Assembly: GCA_964528605.1 (NCBI GenBank) | Contig: CAZGSV010000030.1 | Span: 1 to 28,700 of the forward strand | Source of the DNA: CAZGSV01 sp964528605 | Lineage (GTDB): Bacteria; Armatimonadota; Zipacnadia; CAZGSV01 | Direction of reading: 5' to 3' | DNA: 28,700 nucleotides | Shown here: positions 7,374-15,144 of the stretch, one piece after another | Layout of the letters: each line of letters opens with the position of its first letter | How positions within the stretch are numbered: the first letter of the stretch is position 1 | Translations under genes and position numbers: made by a program | Notes under the pieces: generated by a model | What the model saw: the letters and a program-made list of their open reading frames with translations, nothing else | Told to the model about the DNA's origin: nothing | The model's database searches: none

Positions 7374-9476
7374 TTAGGCAGGCTTTTCGACCTCCTGCAG
7401 CAGGCGCATCAGGTAGCCGGCGCAGCGAGCCGAAGCGCCCTTGTTCTCGGTGACCAGGGCGTGCGCCTTGGCGGCGATCTGCTCCAGTCGGGCGGGGTTG
7501 CGGCAGAGGCGCACCAGCGTCTCGGCGATCTCATCGGCGTTGCGCACCTCGAAGCCGACTTCCGCCTCCACGGCGAGATCGCGCGGCCCCTGGAAGTCGG
7601 TCATGGACGGGCCAAAGAGCACGGGCTTGCCTTCCGCCATCGGCTCCAGAGGGTTCTGTCCCCCCCCAGGGGTCAGGCTGCTGCCCACGAACGCGACCGT
7701 GCAGATGCTGTAGAGGCTGGCAAGTTCGCCCATGGTGTCAATGAGCACTACCCGCTCTGGATCATCCTCGCCCGCCGCCAGCCGCTCGATGGTGTCGGCC
7801 ACGGTGATGCCTTTGGGCATCTGGGTGCGGCGGACGCAGTGGAAGCCTTTGCTGGCGATCAGGCGCTCCACCTCGGCGGCGCGTTCCACCTGGCGCGGAA
7901 CCAGCAGCAGCCTGAGTTCTGGGATTTGCACCCGGGCGTGCCAGAACGCATCCAGTATCTGTTCCTCCTCACCGGCGTGGGTGCTGCCCGCAAGGAGGAT
8001 CTTGTGGTCTGGGGTTAGTCGCAGTTCGAGCAGGAGTTGACGGCGCACGGCCTCGGGCACCGCGGCCTGCAGAGTGTCGAACTTGGTGTTGCCGGTGTCC
8101 TTGATGATGGCGGGATCGGCTCCTAGGGCTTGAACGCGCCGGCAGTCGCGCGGCGTCTGCATGCAGAGCAGGTCCAGGTTGGAGAGCGCCCAGCCATAGA
8201 GGGGCGCGATGAAACTCGAGCGTGCGGCCGTGCGGGCTGACACGCGCCCGTTGACCAGCACGGCGAGGATGCCCCGGCGCCTGCACTCGTGCAGGAGGTT
8301 GGGCCAGATCTCGCCCTCGGCGAGCACCACGGCATGCGGCCGGACGGCGTCGAGCGCCCGGCCCACGCAGAAGGGGAAGTCCAAGGGGAAGTAGAACAAG
8401 CAGTCGGCCAGGCCTGCCAGGTCCTTCTCGGCGACAGCGTGGCCGGTGGCGGTAGTGACCGAGACGGCCATGGGCACGGCTCCGTACTCCTTGAGCGCCT
8501 GAACCACCGGACGGACTGCGGCGACCTCGCCCACCGACACCGCGTGCATCCAGACGACCCGCTCCAAATCCGTCCGGTCGGCGGCAAAGGGCGGCGCGAG
8601 CCCTAGCCTTTGGAGGAGACCGGGGCGGGCGCGCGCGCGTGTGAGGTAATTGCGGAACAGATACAGGAGCAGGAGCGGAAAGAGAACGGCGAGAGCGCAG
8701 TTGTAGAGCAGCCAGGGCAGTAGGGGGGGGCCGGCTTGTGCCTTGCGGGCCGGCTCGCCGGCGGGCTCGCCCTCTCGCGTCGCGTGCGCCCCGGCCTGTT
8801 CCACGCCGCTCTTGGCCTCTGCGACCGCGTCGTTGAGGGCGTTGGCGATCTGCGCGCAAGCCGCTTCCAAGTCAATGCTGTGGTGGTTCCCGGAGAAGCG
8901 GATGGGTGCGCCGAAGTGCAGATGGGCGCGGGCGAAGGGGCGAGGCAGGCTGTAGCGGTCCCAGGTGGGCAAGTGGAAGTGGGGCTGGAAGTGGACCGCA
9001 ATGGGGACGATGGGCGCGCCGCTGGACAGGGCCATGTAGACGCAACCGGGCTGGCACTGCATGCGCGGCCCCAGGGGCCCGTCGGGAGTCAGCGCCATGG
9101 TGCCGCCGTGGCGCAGGAAGCGCGTGGCTTCGCGCAGGGCCCCGAGTTGCCCGCGGCCGCTCGAGCCCCGCACGGAGCCCCAGCCGAAGTGCCTAAAGAT
9201 GCGGTTCTGGTATTCGCCGTCGCGGCTGAGCGAGATGAGGGCGCGCATGCCGCGACGGCGCAGGTAGAAGACCGGCAGCAGGCTCAGATGGTGCCAGGTG
9301 ACGAGTATCTTGCCTTGCCCGGAGGGAATGGAATCCAGGTTGTGCTCGCCCGTCACCTGCAGGCGCAGGCTGCGGCACAGCATCTGCCCCACGAGCCAAA
9401 CCAAGCGGCTGAGCACGACCAGCAGAAACCGCTCGCGGAGGCTTTGGAGCAACGAGCGCAGGCGGCCTGGCCTCAC
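7374..9476 (-). CDS. waaA: Fusion of DUF374 (LpxJ-like) acyltransferase and Kdo transferase WaaA/KdtA
   Basis: A 700-aa two-domain inner-membrane protein. Residues about 1-222 form a DUF374 lysophospholipid-acyltransferase-like domain: VTWHHLSLLP (59-68), SLSRDGE (82-88), VRGSSGRG (102-109) and ALTPDGPLGPR (128-138). As I recall, Helicobacter/Campylobacter LpxJ, a late acyltransferase able to act without Kdo, belongs to this family. A low-complexity linker (about 223-252) leads to WaaA (about 255-700), which transfers Kdo from CMP-Kdo to lipid A precursor: membrane anchor about 258-275, WMHAVSVGEVAA (309-320) with the catalytic Glu (E317), EGEIWPNLL (387-395), and a C-terminal nucleotide-sugar region with NPLEPMAEGKPVLFGP. 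GTG start at 9476, overlapping the msbA stop in GTGA. The two parts are usually separate, often neighbouring genes; here they are one frame with no internal stop. Domains are clear; the acyl substrate of the first half is unknown. Confidence 0.93.
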   Translation of the reverse strand: MRPGRLRSLLQSLRERFLLVVLSRLVWLVGQMLCRSLRLQVTGEHNLDSIPSGQGKILVTWHHLSLLPVFYLRRRGMRALISLSRDGEYQNRIFRHFGWGSVRGSSGRGQLGALREATRFLRHGGTMALTPDGPLGPRMQCQPGCVYMALSSGAPIVPIAVHFQPHFHLPTWDRYSLPRPFARAHLHFGAPIRFSGNHHSIDLEAACAQIANALNDAVAEAKSGVEQAGAHATREGEPAGEPARKAQAGPPLLPWLLYNCALAVLFPLLLLYLFRNYLTRARARPGLLQRLGLAPPFAADRTDLERVVWMHAVSVGEVAAVRPVVQALKEYGAVPMAVSVTTATGHAVAEKDLAGLADCLFYFPLDFPFCVGRALDAVRPHAVVLAEGEIWPNLLHECRRRGILAVLVNGRVSARTAARSSFIAPLYGWALSNLDLLCMQTPRDCRRVQALGADPAIIKDTGNTKFDTLQAAVPEAVRRQLLLELRLTPDHKILLAGSTHAGEEEQILDAFWHARVQIPELRLLLVPRQVERAAEVERLIASKGFHCVRRTQMPKGITVADTIERLAAGEDDPERVVLIDTMGELASLYSICTVAFVGSSLTPGGGQNPLEPMAEGKPVLFGPSMTDFQGPRDLAVEAEVGFEVRNADEIAETLVRLCRNPARLEQIAAKAHALVTENKGASARCAGYLMRLLQEVEKPA
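7379..7396 (-). promoter_or_regulatory. Shine-Dalgarno AGGAGG and probable CTG start for the lpxK-lpxL fusion
   Basis: On the minus strand, AGGAGG (7396-7391) sits 9 nt before a CTG (7381-7379), which opens the lpxK frame 26 codons upstream of the first conventional start (TTG 7303). The intervening codons encode residues resembling known LpxK N-termini (a QRW-x-x-L-type motif). No ATG, GTG or TTG occurs between the upstream in-frame stop at 7411-7409 and 7303. This start would overlap the end of waaA (stop 7376-7374) by 8 bp, in keeping with the tight packing of the operon. Confidence 0.5.
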
Positions 9477-11263
9477 GCCTCCTCGGCCCCGCTTTCCTGC
9501 TGGTCCACTTGCTGCAGACGGTAGAGAGAGTAGTAGGCGCCACGCTTGCGCACTAGTTCGGCGTGGCTGCCGGCCTCGGCGACGGCGCCGTTCTGCAGCA
9601 GGATGATACGATCCACCTTTCTGAGCGAGGAGAGGCGGTGGGCGATGATCAGGGTGGTGCGCCCGCGCGTGGCCGCCTGCAACGCCTCCTGCACCGCCGC
9701 CTCGGTGCCCGCGTCCAGGGAGGAGGTGGCCTCGTCCAGGATCAGCACCTTGGGATCGCGCACCAGCGCGCGCGCGATGGCAACGCGCTGGCGCTGCCCG
9801 CCGGAAAGCGTCACCCCCCGTTCGCCCACAAGGGTATCGTATCCTTGGAGCAGTGCGCGTATGAAGTCGTCAGCGCCGGCGGCGACCGCCGCGGCCTGGA
9901 TGCTCTCCCGCGGCAAGTCCTGGCGCCCGTAGGCGATATTCTCGGCCACGGTGCCGCTGAACAGTGTGGTCTCCTGCGGCACCAGCGCAATCGCCTGGCG
10001 CAGCGAGGAGACGGTGACGTCCCGCACGTCCTGATCGTCAACGGTGACTCTGCCCGAGTTCGGCTCGTACAGGCGAAGCACGAGATTGGCGATGGTGCTC
10101 TTGCCGGCGCCGCTGACGCCGACGAGCGCCACCTTCTCACCCGGCGCCAGGCGGAAGGAGACGTCGCGCAGCACCTGCTCCTTGCCATCGTAAGCAAAAG
10201 AGACGTTCTCCAGAGCGATGGCGCCGTGCACCTTGGCCAGGGGGCGGGCGTTGGGGCGCTCGATGACCTCGGGTTGCAGCGCCAGGATGTCGAAGATGCG
10301 CGCCGCGGCGGCCGCCAGTTGCTGCAGGCTCAGATTCATGCGCGCCAGCGAGTTGAGGCTGGTTCCCACTTGCTGCGCGAAGATCACGAAGAGCAGCAGG
10401 CGAGGGCCGTCCAGACGCGTCTGCACGATCTCCCACCCGCCGACGAGCATGGCGGAGGCGATGGCGATCATGGCCACCAGTTCCACCAGGGGTTGCAGGG
10501 CGGCACTGATGCGGGCGGCGCGCAGGGAGGCGCGTACGGTCTCCAGATTCCGCTCGCCAAAGCGCCGTTCCTCGTATTCCTGGGTATTGTAGGCGCGCAC
10601 CAAGCGGATGGCGCTGAGGGTTTCCTGCAGCATGGCGGAGAGGTCGGCCATTCTGCTCTGCACCTCGCCGGTGTGCCGGCGCATGCGCCGGCCGGCCGCG
10701 TAGATCAGCAGGGCCACGGCCGGGAAAACGAGTACCGAGGCCGCAGTCAGCCGCCACGAGCACCACAGCATGGCCCCGATGCCGCCGATCACGCGCACCG
10801 GCGCGGTGACGATGTTGATCAACTCGCCGGCAAGCACGTTCTGCACCAGGCTGGTGTCCACGACTATGCGTGACATCAGATGGCCGGTGCGCTCGGTGTC
10901 AAAGTAGCCGATGGGCAGCCGCTGGATGTGCGAGTAGAGTTTCTGTCTCAGGTCACGCACCAGGCGCTGGGCGGCGACGTTGGTGAGGTAACTCTGCCCA
11001 TAGGCCGCCAGTCCGCGGAGCAGGTAGAGGCCGATCACAGCGCCCAGCGCTAGACTGATCTGCGCGAACGCGGCTTTCCCGTGCTGGGTCGAGAAGATGT
11101 CCCTAAGCACGGGCATCAAGCCCAACTTCCAAGCCACATCGAGCAGCGCGGCGAGTACGCCACAGACAATCGCTGAGGCGACAACGCGGCGATGGCCGCC
11201 CAACTCCCGGACGAGCCGGCGCAACTCAGGCGAGAAGAGCAGTTCGCGGTAACGACGGAACAT
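9473..11263 (-). CDS. msbA: Lipid A export ABC transporter, MsbA type
   Basis: A 596-aa half-transporter that, as a dimer, would flip core-lipid A across the inner membrane using ATP. N-terminal transmembrane domain (about 25-310) with several hydrophobic helices starting near residues 26-48 and 66-88; nucleotide-binding domain about 345-585 with Walker A GVSGAGKST (382-390), Q-loop VPQETTLF (428-435), signature LSGGQRQR (486-493), Walker B VLILDEATSS (506-515) and the switch His in IIAHRLSS. All catalytic residues are intact. ATG start at 11263, 6 bp after the preceding methyltransferase gene; the stop TGA overlaps the GTG of the DUF374-waaA gene. MsbA-like exporters can carry other lipids or drugs, but the position between lpxB and waaA makes lipid A the natural substrate. 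Confidence 0.9.
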   Translation of the reverse strand: MFRRYRELLFSPELRRLVRELGGHRRVVASAIVCGVLAALLDVAWKLGLMPVLRDIFSTQHGKAAFAQISLALGAVIGLYLLRGLAAYGQSYLTNVAAQRLVRDLRQKLYSHIQRLPIGYFDTERTGHLMSRIVVDTSLVQNVLAGELINIVTAPVRVIGGIGAMLWCSWRLTAASVLVFPAVALLIYAAGRRMRRHTGEVQSRMADLSAMLQETLSAIRLVRAYNTQEYEERRFGERNLETVRASLRAARISAALQPLVELVAMIAIASAMLVGGWEIVQTRLDGPRLLLFVIFAQQVGTSLNSLARMNLSLQQLAAAAARIFDILALQPEVIERPNARPLAKVHGAIALENVSFAYDGKEQVLRDVSFRLAPGEKVALVGVSGAGKSTIANLVLRLYEPNSGRVTVDDQDVRDVTVSSLRQAIALVPQETTLFSGTVAENIAYGRQDLPRESIQAAAVAAGADDFIRALLQGYDTLVGERGVTLSGGQRQRVAIARALVRDPKVLILDEATSSLDAGTEAAVQEALQAATRGRTTLIIAHRLSSLRKVDRIILLQNGAVAEAGSHAELVRKRGAYYSLYRLQQVDQQESGAEEA

Positions 11264-11269
11264 GGCCTG

Positions 11270-11842
11270 CTACATCACTAGCCGCAAGTAGAAGAGCAGT
11301 ATCATTATCACCGCTAGCGCCACGCCGCTCAATTCTCCGTTGCGCCGCGCCTGCGCCCAACTGAACCCTGTCCCGGTCGGGTAGGCAGGGCTCAGCCTCG
11401 GGATCAAACGGTAAGGCACCCGGCGCCTATAGTCCTGGTACTCCTCCCCGAACTTGCCCCCGAGGAAACCCTCCTCCCACTTGATGGTCGGGAAGTAGAA
11501 GAGCGCGAACAGGCCGAGGAAGACGGGATACGACCATGCCCGCCCCGACAGCGTGCAATACCCCAGCAGGATCAGCAGACTGCCCAGGTAGAGCGGGTTC
11601 CTGACGTAGGCGAAGGGCCCGTCAACGGCTAGCCGCTCCGACTTGAGGAGATGGCCGGCCGCCCACACACGGGTGGCGGACCCCAGCACAACCAGCATGG
11701 CGCCCGGCAGCATGAGCGGGCCCCACGGTGCCGCCACGACGAGCAACACCAATGGCAGCGCCCAGGAGAAGAAGGTGCGGCGCCGCACCAGGAAGCGGGA
11801 CACGGGCGGAAGGGCGTCGAGGTTAGGGCCGTTCTGAGCCAT
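11270..11842 (-). CDS. Isoprenylcysteine carboxyl methyltransferase (ICMT/PEMT) family membrane protein
   Basis: A 190-aa integral membrane protein with about four to five hydrophobic segments (about 24-40, 42-60, 84-98, 103-119, 172-188). It has the ICMT/PEMT signature: GPFAYVRNPLYLG (75-87), then E123/E124 and KFGEEYQDYRRRVPYRLIP (130-148), the SAM-binding region of these methyltransferases. Bacteria have no prenylated-protein substrate, so Ste14-type function is unlikely. Leptospira LmtA, an ICMT relative, methylates the lipid A 1-phosphate; the position of this gene between lpxB and msbA makes a lipid A or other lipid phosphate methyltransferase an attractive inference. The frame is open further upstream into lpxB, but the ATG at 11842 with GGAG/AGAG purines just upstream, 4 bp past the lpxB stop, is the better start because the upstream residues are an Arg/Pro-rich shadow. 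Confidence 0.85.
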   Translation of the reverse strand: MAQNGPNLDALPPVSRFLVRRRTFFSWALPLVLLVVAAPWGPLMLPGAMLVVLGSATRVWAAGHLLKSERLAVDGPFAYVRNPLYLGSLLILLGYCTLSGRAWSYPVFLGLFALFYFPTIKWEEGFLGGKFGEEYQDYRRRVPYRLIPRLSPAYPTGTGFSWAQARRNGELSGVALAVIMILLFYLRLVM

Positions 11843-11846
11843 CTCT

Positions 11847-13019
11847 CTAACTCTCCGCCATCTCCACGGCGAGCGCGGCTGTCTTGGCCACCGCGCCCGG
11901 CGCACCGAGGGAGGCCGCAACCTCGCGAAGCCCCGCGAGCATCTCCTCGCGCCGCCCGCCCGGCTCCAGGAGGGAACGCGTGGCCGTCGCCAGCGCCTGA
12001 GAGTTGGCGCCGGAGCCGCCAAGGAACTCGGGCACTACCTGGCGCTGCGCTATCACATTGGGCATGGCGATGAACTTCACGCGCCCGAGATAGAACAGCA
12101 CATACTGCAGCGAGATTCCGGAGGTGCCGCGGTAGAAGACCACCATCGGCACTTGAAGCGCCGCTGCCTGCAACGTTATCGAGCCGGAGCAGAGCAGAGC
12201 GGCATCACTGGCGGCCAGCGCCGCCCAGGTGTCGCGCGTGACCACAGTGTCTTCATGCCGGTGCCGCGCGTCGTACTGCTCCACCCACTCGCCGGCCGGC
12301 CCGGGCGCTGCTGAAAGCAGGAACCGTAGTTGCCTGTCCCCTTGTCGCAGTAGGTCCGCGGCTCCGAGCAGTACGGCCGTGTTGCTGCGCACCTCGTGCA
12401 TACGGCTTCCGGGGAACAGGCCGACGACCCGGCTCTGCTCCGGGAGCCCCAAGGCCGCTCTGGCTTGCTGCGCGGTCTGCGCCGGCATCAGGTCGAGCAT
12501 GGGATGGCCGAAGCAGTCCGCGGGGATGCCCGCGGCTCGCAGGATCTGCGCAGACCAAGGGAACGGCGTTACGACCCGATGGCACACCTCACGCAGCGAT
12601 TCCGGGCGCTTCAGGTTGCGGTCCCACGACCGCGGAGGGAAATAGTAGAGCGTCTTGATGCCCGTGGCCGTAGCGGCGCGGCCGACCTTGGTGTTCAAGG
12701 CTCCGAAATCTATCAGGACCAGCAGGTGCGGCGGCCGGCGGCGGAGCAGGCGGCGCAGGCGGATGAAGGCGGGCAGGAAGACGGGCGCCTTGGCCAGCGC
12801 CTGGGTGACTCCCAGCGAGGCCCAGCCCCGGGAGTTGTAGACAAGTTCCACCCCTTGCGCCGCCATGTGGTCCGCGCCTACGCCCCAGAAACGGATGCTC
12901 GGGCGAAGTTTGACCATAGCCGCGCAGAGCGACGCCCCGTGGAGGTCGCCGGAGGGTTCCCCAGCGATGAGGCAGACGCTAAGTTGCGCGCCCCCGGGGG
13001 TCGCGGGCGCGGCCGCCAT
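11847..13019 (-). CDS. lpxB: Lipid-A-disaccharide synthase
   Basis: LpxB (GT19) condenses UDP-2,3-diacylglucosamine with lipid X to the beta-1,6 disaccharide-1-phosphate at the cytoplasmic face of the inner membrane. Seen: the N-terminal AGEPSGDLHG motif near residue 18, FWGVGADHM (the family's GIGG-like block), LIDFGALN, and the C-terminal half with GLFPGSRMHEVRSN and SGSITLQAAALQVPMVVFYR, which carries the UDP-binding features. Length 390 aa is normal. I chose the ATG at 13019; the 23 additional in-frame residues upstream (to 13088) are a shadow of lpxA. This start overlaps the lpxA coding end by 41 bp, with a GGAGGAGG tract about 12 nt upstream. It lies 4 bp before the methyltransferase gene. 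Confidence 0.93.
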   Translation of the reverse strand: MAAAPATPGGAQLSVCLIAGEPSGDLHGASLCAAMVKLRPSIRFWGVGADHMAAQGVELVYNSRGWASLGVTQALAKAPVFLPAFIRLRRLLRRRPPHLLVLIDFGALNTKVGRAATATGIKTLYYFPPRSWDRNLKRPESLREVCHRVVTPFPWSAQILRAAGIPADCFGHPMLDLMPAQTAQQARAALGLPEQSRVVGLFPGSRMHEVRSNTAVLLGAADLLRQGDRQLRFLLSAAPGPAGEWVEQYDARHRHEDTVVTRDTWAALAASDAALLCSGSITLQAAALQVPMVVFYRGTSGISLQYVLFYLGRVKFIAMPNVIAQRQVVPEFLGGSGANSQALATATRSLLEPGGRREEMLAGLREVAASLGAPGAVAKTAALAVEMAES

Positions 13020-13797
13020 AGCCCTGGAAGACCTCCTCCAAAAAGTCAACCAAGCGTTCCACCTCGAGGCATTGGTCAACTTCTTCACGGACCCGGGCCA
13101 GCGCGTGGGACAGGTTCAGGCCCGAGCGATAGATGATGCGATAGGCTTCTTTCAGGGCGGCTTGCGCTGGTTCCGAAATGCCCGCCCGCCGCAGGCCGAC
13201 GGAGTTGACGGCGATGACTTGGGCGGGCCTGCCGTCCGCGAGCGCGTACGGGGGGATGTCCCGCACGACTTTCGACATGCCCCCTATCATGGCCAGGGTC
13301 CCTATGCGCGCATACTGGTGAACGCCGACATAGCCGCCGATGTTGGCGTAGTCCTCGATAAGGATGTGCCCCGAGATACCGGCGTTGTTGGCCAGGGTAA
13401 CGTTGCTGCCGATGTGGCAGTTATGGCCGATGTGGGCGTAGGCCATGATCATGGAGTCGTGGCCAATGATGGTCGCTTCGCCGTCGCCGCTGGCACGGTG
13501 GACGGTGACGCACTCTCGGATCTGCGTCCGCGGGCCCACCCTCAGGTAAGTAACCTCGTCCTTGTACTTGCGGTCTTGCGGGGCCCCGCCCAGCATAGCC
13601 CCGGGGAAGACTTGGCAGCCCTCCCCCAGTTCGGTCCAGCCCAGCACCATGGCGTGCGGGTAGAGGCGCACCCCCGCATGGAGAATGCAGTGGGGGCCTA
13701 CCAGGCAGTAGGGCCCGATCTCTACGGTGCTATCAGTCTCGGCGGTGGAGTCAATGATGGCAGTGGGGTGGACACGAGGCGCGTCTTGTGCGGTCAT
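12979..13797 (-). CDS. lpxA: Acyl-ACP--UDP-N-acetylglucosamine O-acyltransferase
   Basis: LpxA catalyses the first step of lipid A synthesis, 3-O-acylation of UDP-GlcNAc by hydroxyacyl-ACP. The 272-aa sequence has the left-handed beta-helix hexapeptide pattern through about residue 190 (repeated [IV]-x-x-x-x-x units such as HPTAII, IGPYCL, IGHNCH), the GGAPQDRKYK insert (70-79) and AHIGHNCHIG (121-130), whose His125 falls at the same number as the E. coli catalytic His125. A helical C-terminal domain follows (about 195-272). Start ATG 13797-13795 overlaps the stop of lpxC-fabZ as TAATG. The end overlaps lpxB by 41 bp. LpxA versus LpxD is clear from length and the PQDxKY motif. Confidence 0.95.
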   Translation of the reverse strand: MTAQDAPRVHPTAIIDSTAETDSTVEIGPYCLVGPHCILHAGVRLYPHAMVLGWTELGEGCQVFPGAMLGGAPQDRKYKDEVTYLRVGPRTQIRECVTVHRASGDGEATIIGHDSMIMAYAHIGHNCHIGSNVTLANNAGISGHILIEDYANIGGYVGVHQYARIGTLAMIGGMSKVVRDIPPYALADGRPAQVIAVNSVGLRRAGISEPAQAALKEAYRIIYRSGLNLSHALARVREEVDQCLEVERLVDFLEEVFQGYGGRARDPRGRAT

Positions 13798-15140
13798 TAG
13801 GTTGCCTCTTTGGGCGACTGGTGGGCGCCGGGGTCAACGAGCACAAAAGAATAGACGGCCTCGGCAACCACCGTGGCGTTGACGCGGCTGACGGCGCGGA
13901 ACCGGCCGTAGGTGCCGTGCCAGCGGATCATCTCGATGTCAATGATCATCTGGTCACCGGGCGTGACGGCACGGCGGAAGCGCACCTTCTCGGCGCCTGC
14001 CAAAAGCGCGAGTTTGTCTCCGATTCCGGGAGAGCGCAGCACCAGAATGCCGCCCGCCTGCGCCATCGCTTCCAGAATGAGCACCCCGGGCATCAGCGGC
14101 CTGCCGGGGAAATGCCCCTGGAAATAGGGCTCGTTGGCCGCCACGTTCTTGAGGGCGCGGATGCGCTTGCCGGGCTCCAGTTCCAGCACGCGGTCAATGA
14201 ACAGGAAGGGGTAGCGGTGGGGCAGGATGCGTTCGATCTCCTCGTGCTCGATGAAGTGTTTCGCCGGCTGATTTCTGGCTTCTTCCACGATGCGCTTGGC
14301 GAGCGCCAGGTTTAGGCGGTGTCCCGGCTTGATGGCCAGTATCTTGGTGCGCAGGCGCCCTCCCACCAGCGCCAGATCGCCGATCACATCCCCCACTTTG
14401 TGCCGCAACGGCTCGTTGGTCATGCGCAAGGGGGTGGACAGGTGGTCGTCATAGACGACCAGCGTGTTCTCCGCGGAGGCCGCGCGCGCCAGGCCGCGCT
14501 TGCGCAGCACCTCGGCGTCGCGGGCGAAGCCGAGGGTGCGCGCCTGGGCTAGTTCCTGGTCGAAAACCTCCTCGCTTACGGTGAACTTGCCAAAGCCGGT
14601 GCCCAACATGCTGTGGGCGTAGTCTACGCAGCAGGTTATCTCGTACTCGCTGTTGGGGAGCGCGAGCAGCCAGCGGTCGCCCTCCTGCACCCAGACTGCC
14701 TGCTCCAGCTCCACCTCGACGCTCTCGCACCCTAGCGGCTTCGTGCCGCCCTGCCGCAGCGCCTCCAGGTAGGGCAGGAAGGAGCCGTCGAGAATGGGCA
14801 TCTCCGGCCCGGAGGTCTCGATGCGCAGGTTATCAAGGCCGAGGATGTAGGCCGCCGCCAGTAGGTGCTCAACGGTACGCACCTGAGCCTGGCCGTTCTC
14901 TAACACCACGCTGTGGTCAGCCGATATGACGTTATCCACACGCGCGGGGATCTCCGGGTTGCCCGGCAGATCGGCGCGCACGAATAGCCATCCCTCGCCG
15001 GGCCCGGCAGGTGTAATGTGGACCCTGGCAAAGCAGCCAGTGTGGACGCCGACGCCTTCGATGCTAACGGGAGTAGCGACTGTGGCCTGTTCTGTCACTT
15101 GCGATGTTGTCAATTTAGCATCACGCCGTGGGAGCCGCAA
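13797..15140 (-). CDS. lpxC: Bifunctional LpxC deacetylase - FabZ (3R)-hydroxyacyl-ACP dehydratase
   Basis: A 447-aa fusion. Residues about 18-300 are LpxC, the zinc UDP-3-O-acyl-GlcNAc deacetylase that commits precursor to lipid A: VRTVEHLLAA (88-96) with E91/H92, NAPE-like GPEMPILDGS (111-120), RHKVGDVIGDL (246-256) with H247, D251, D255, and KPGHRLN (271-277) with H274. All zinc and catalytic residues are kept. Residues about 302-440 are FabZ: PHRYPFLFIDRV (307-318), QGHFPGRPLMPGVLILEAMAQ (341-361) with catalytic H343 and E357. FabZ uses the hydroxyacyl-ACP pool that LpxA and LpxD also need, so the fusion ties the two fates of that pool together. Such fusions are known in Bacteroidetes/Chlorobi and some other phyla. 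Start is TTG at 15140, 4 bp after the preceding stop and without a clear Shine-Dalgarno; TTG 15113 (residue 10) is an alternative. Confidence 0.95.
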   Translation of the reverse strand: MRLPRRDAKLTTSQVTEQATVATPVSIEGVGVHTGCFARVHITPAGPGEGWLFVRADLPGNPEIPARVDNVISADHSVVLENGQAQVRTVEHLLAAAYILGLDNLRIETSGPEMPILDGSFLPYLEALRQGGTKPLGCESVEVELEQAVWVQEGDRWLLALPNSEYEITCCVDYAHSMLGTGFGKFTVSEEVFDQELAQARTLGFARDAEVLRKRGLARAASAENTLVVYDDHLSTPLRMTNEPLRHKVGDVIGDLALVGGRLRTKILAIKPGHRLNLALAKRIVEEARNQPAKHFIEHEEIERILPHRYPFLFIDRVLELEPGKRIRALKNVAANEPYFQGHFPGRPLMPGVLILEAMAQAGGILVLRSPGIGDKLALLAGAEKVRFRRAVTPGDQMIIDIEMIRWHGTYGRFRAVSRVNATVVAEAVYSFVLVDPGAHQSPKEAT

Positions 15141-15144
15141 GCGG

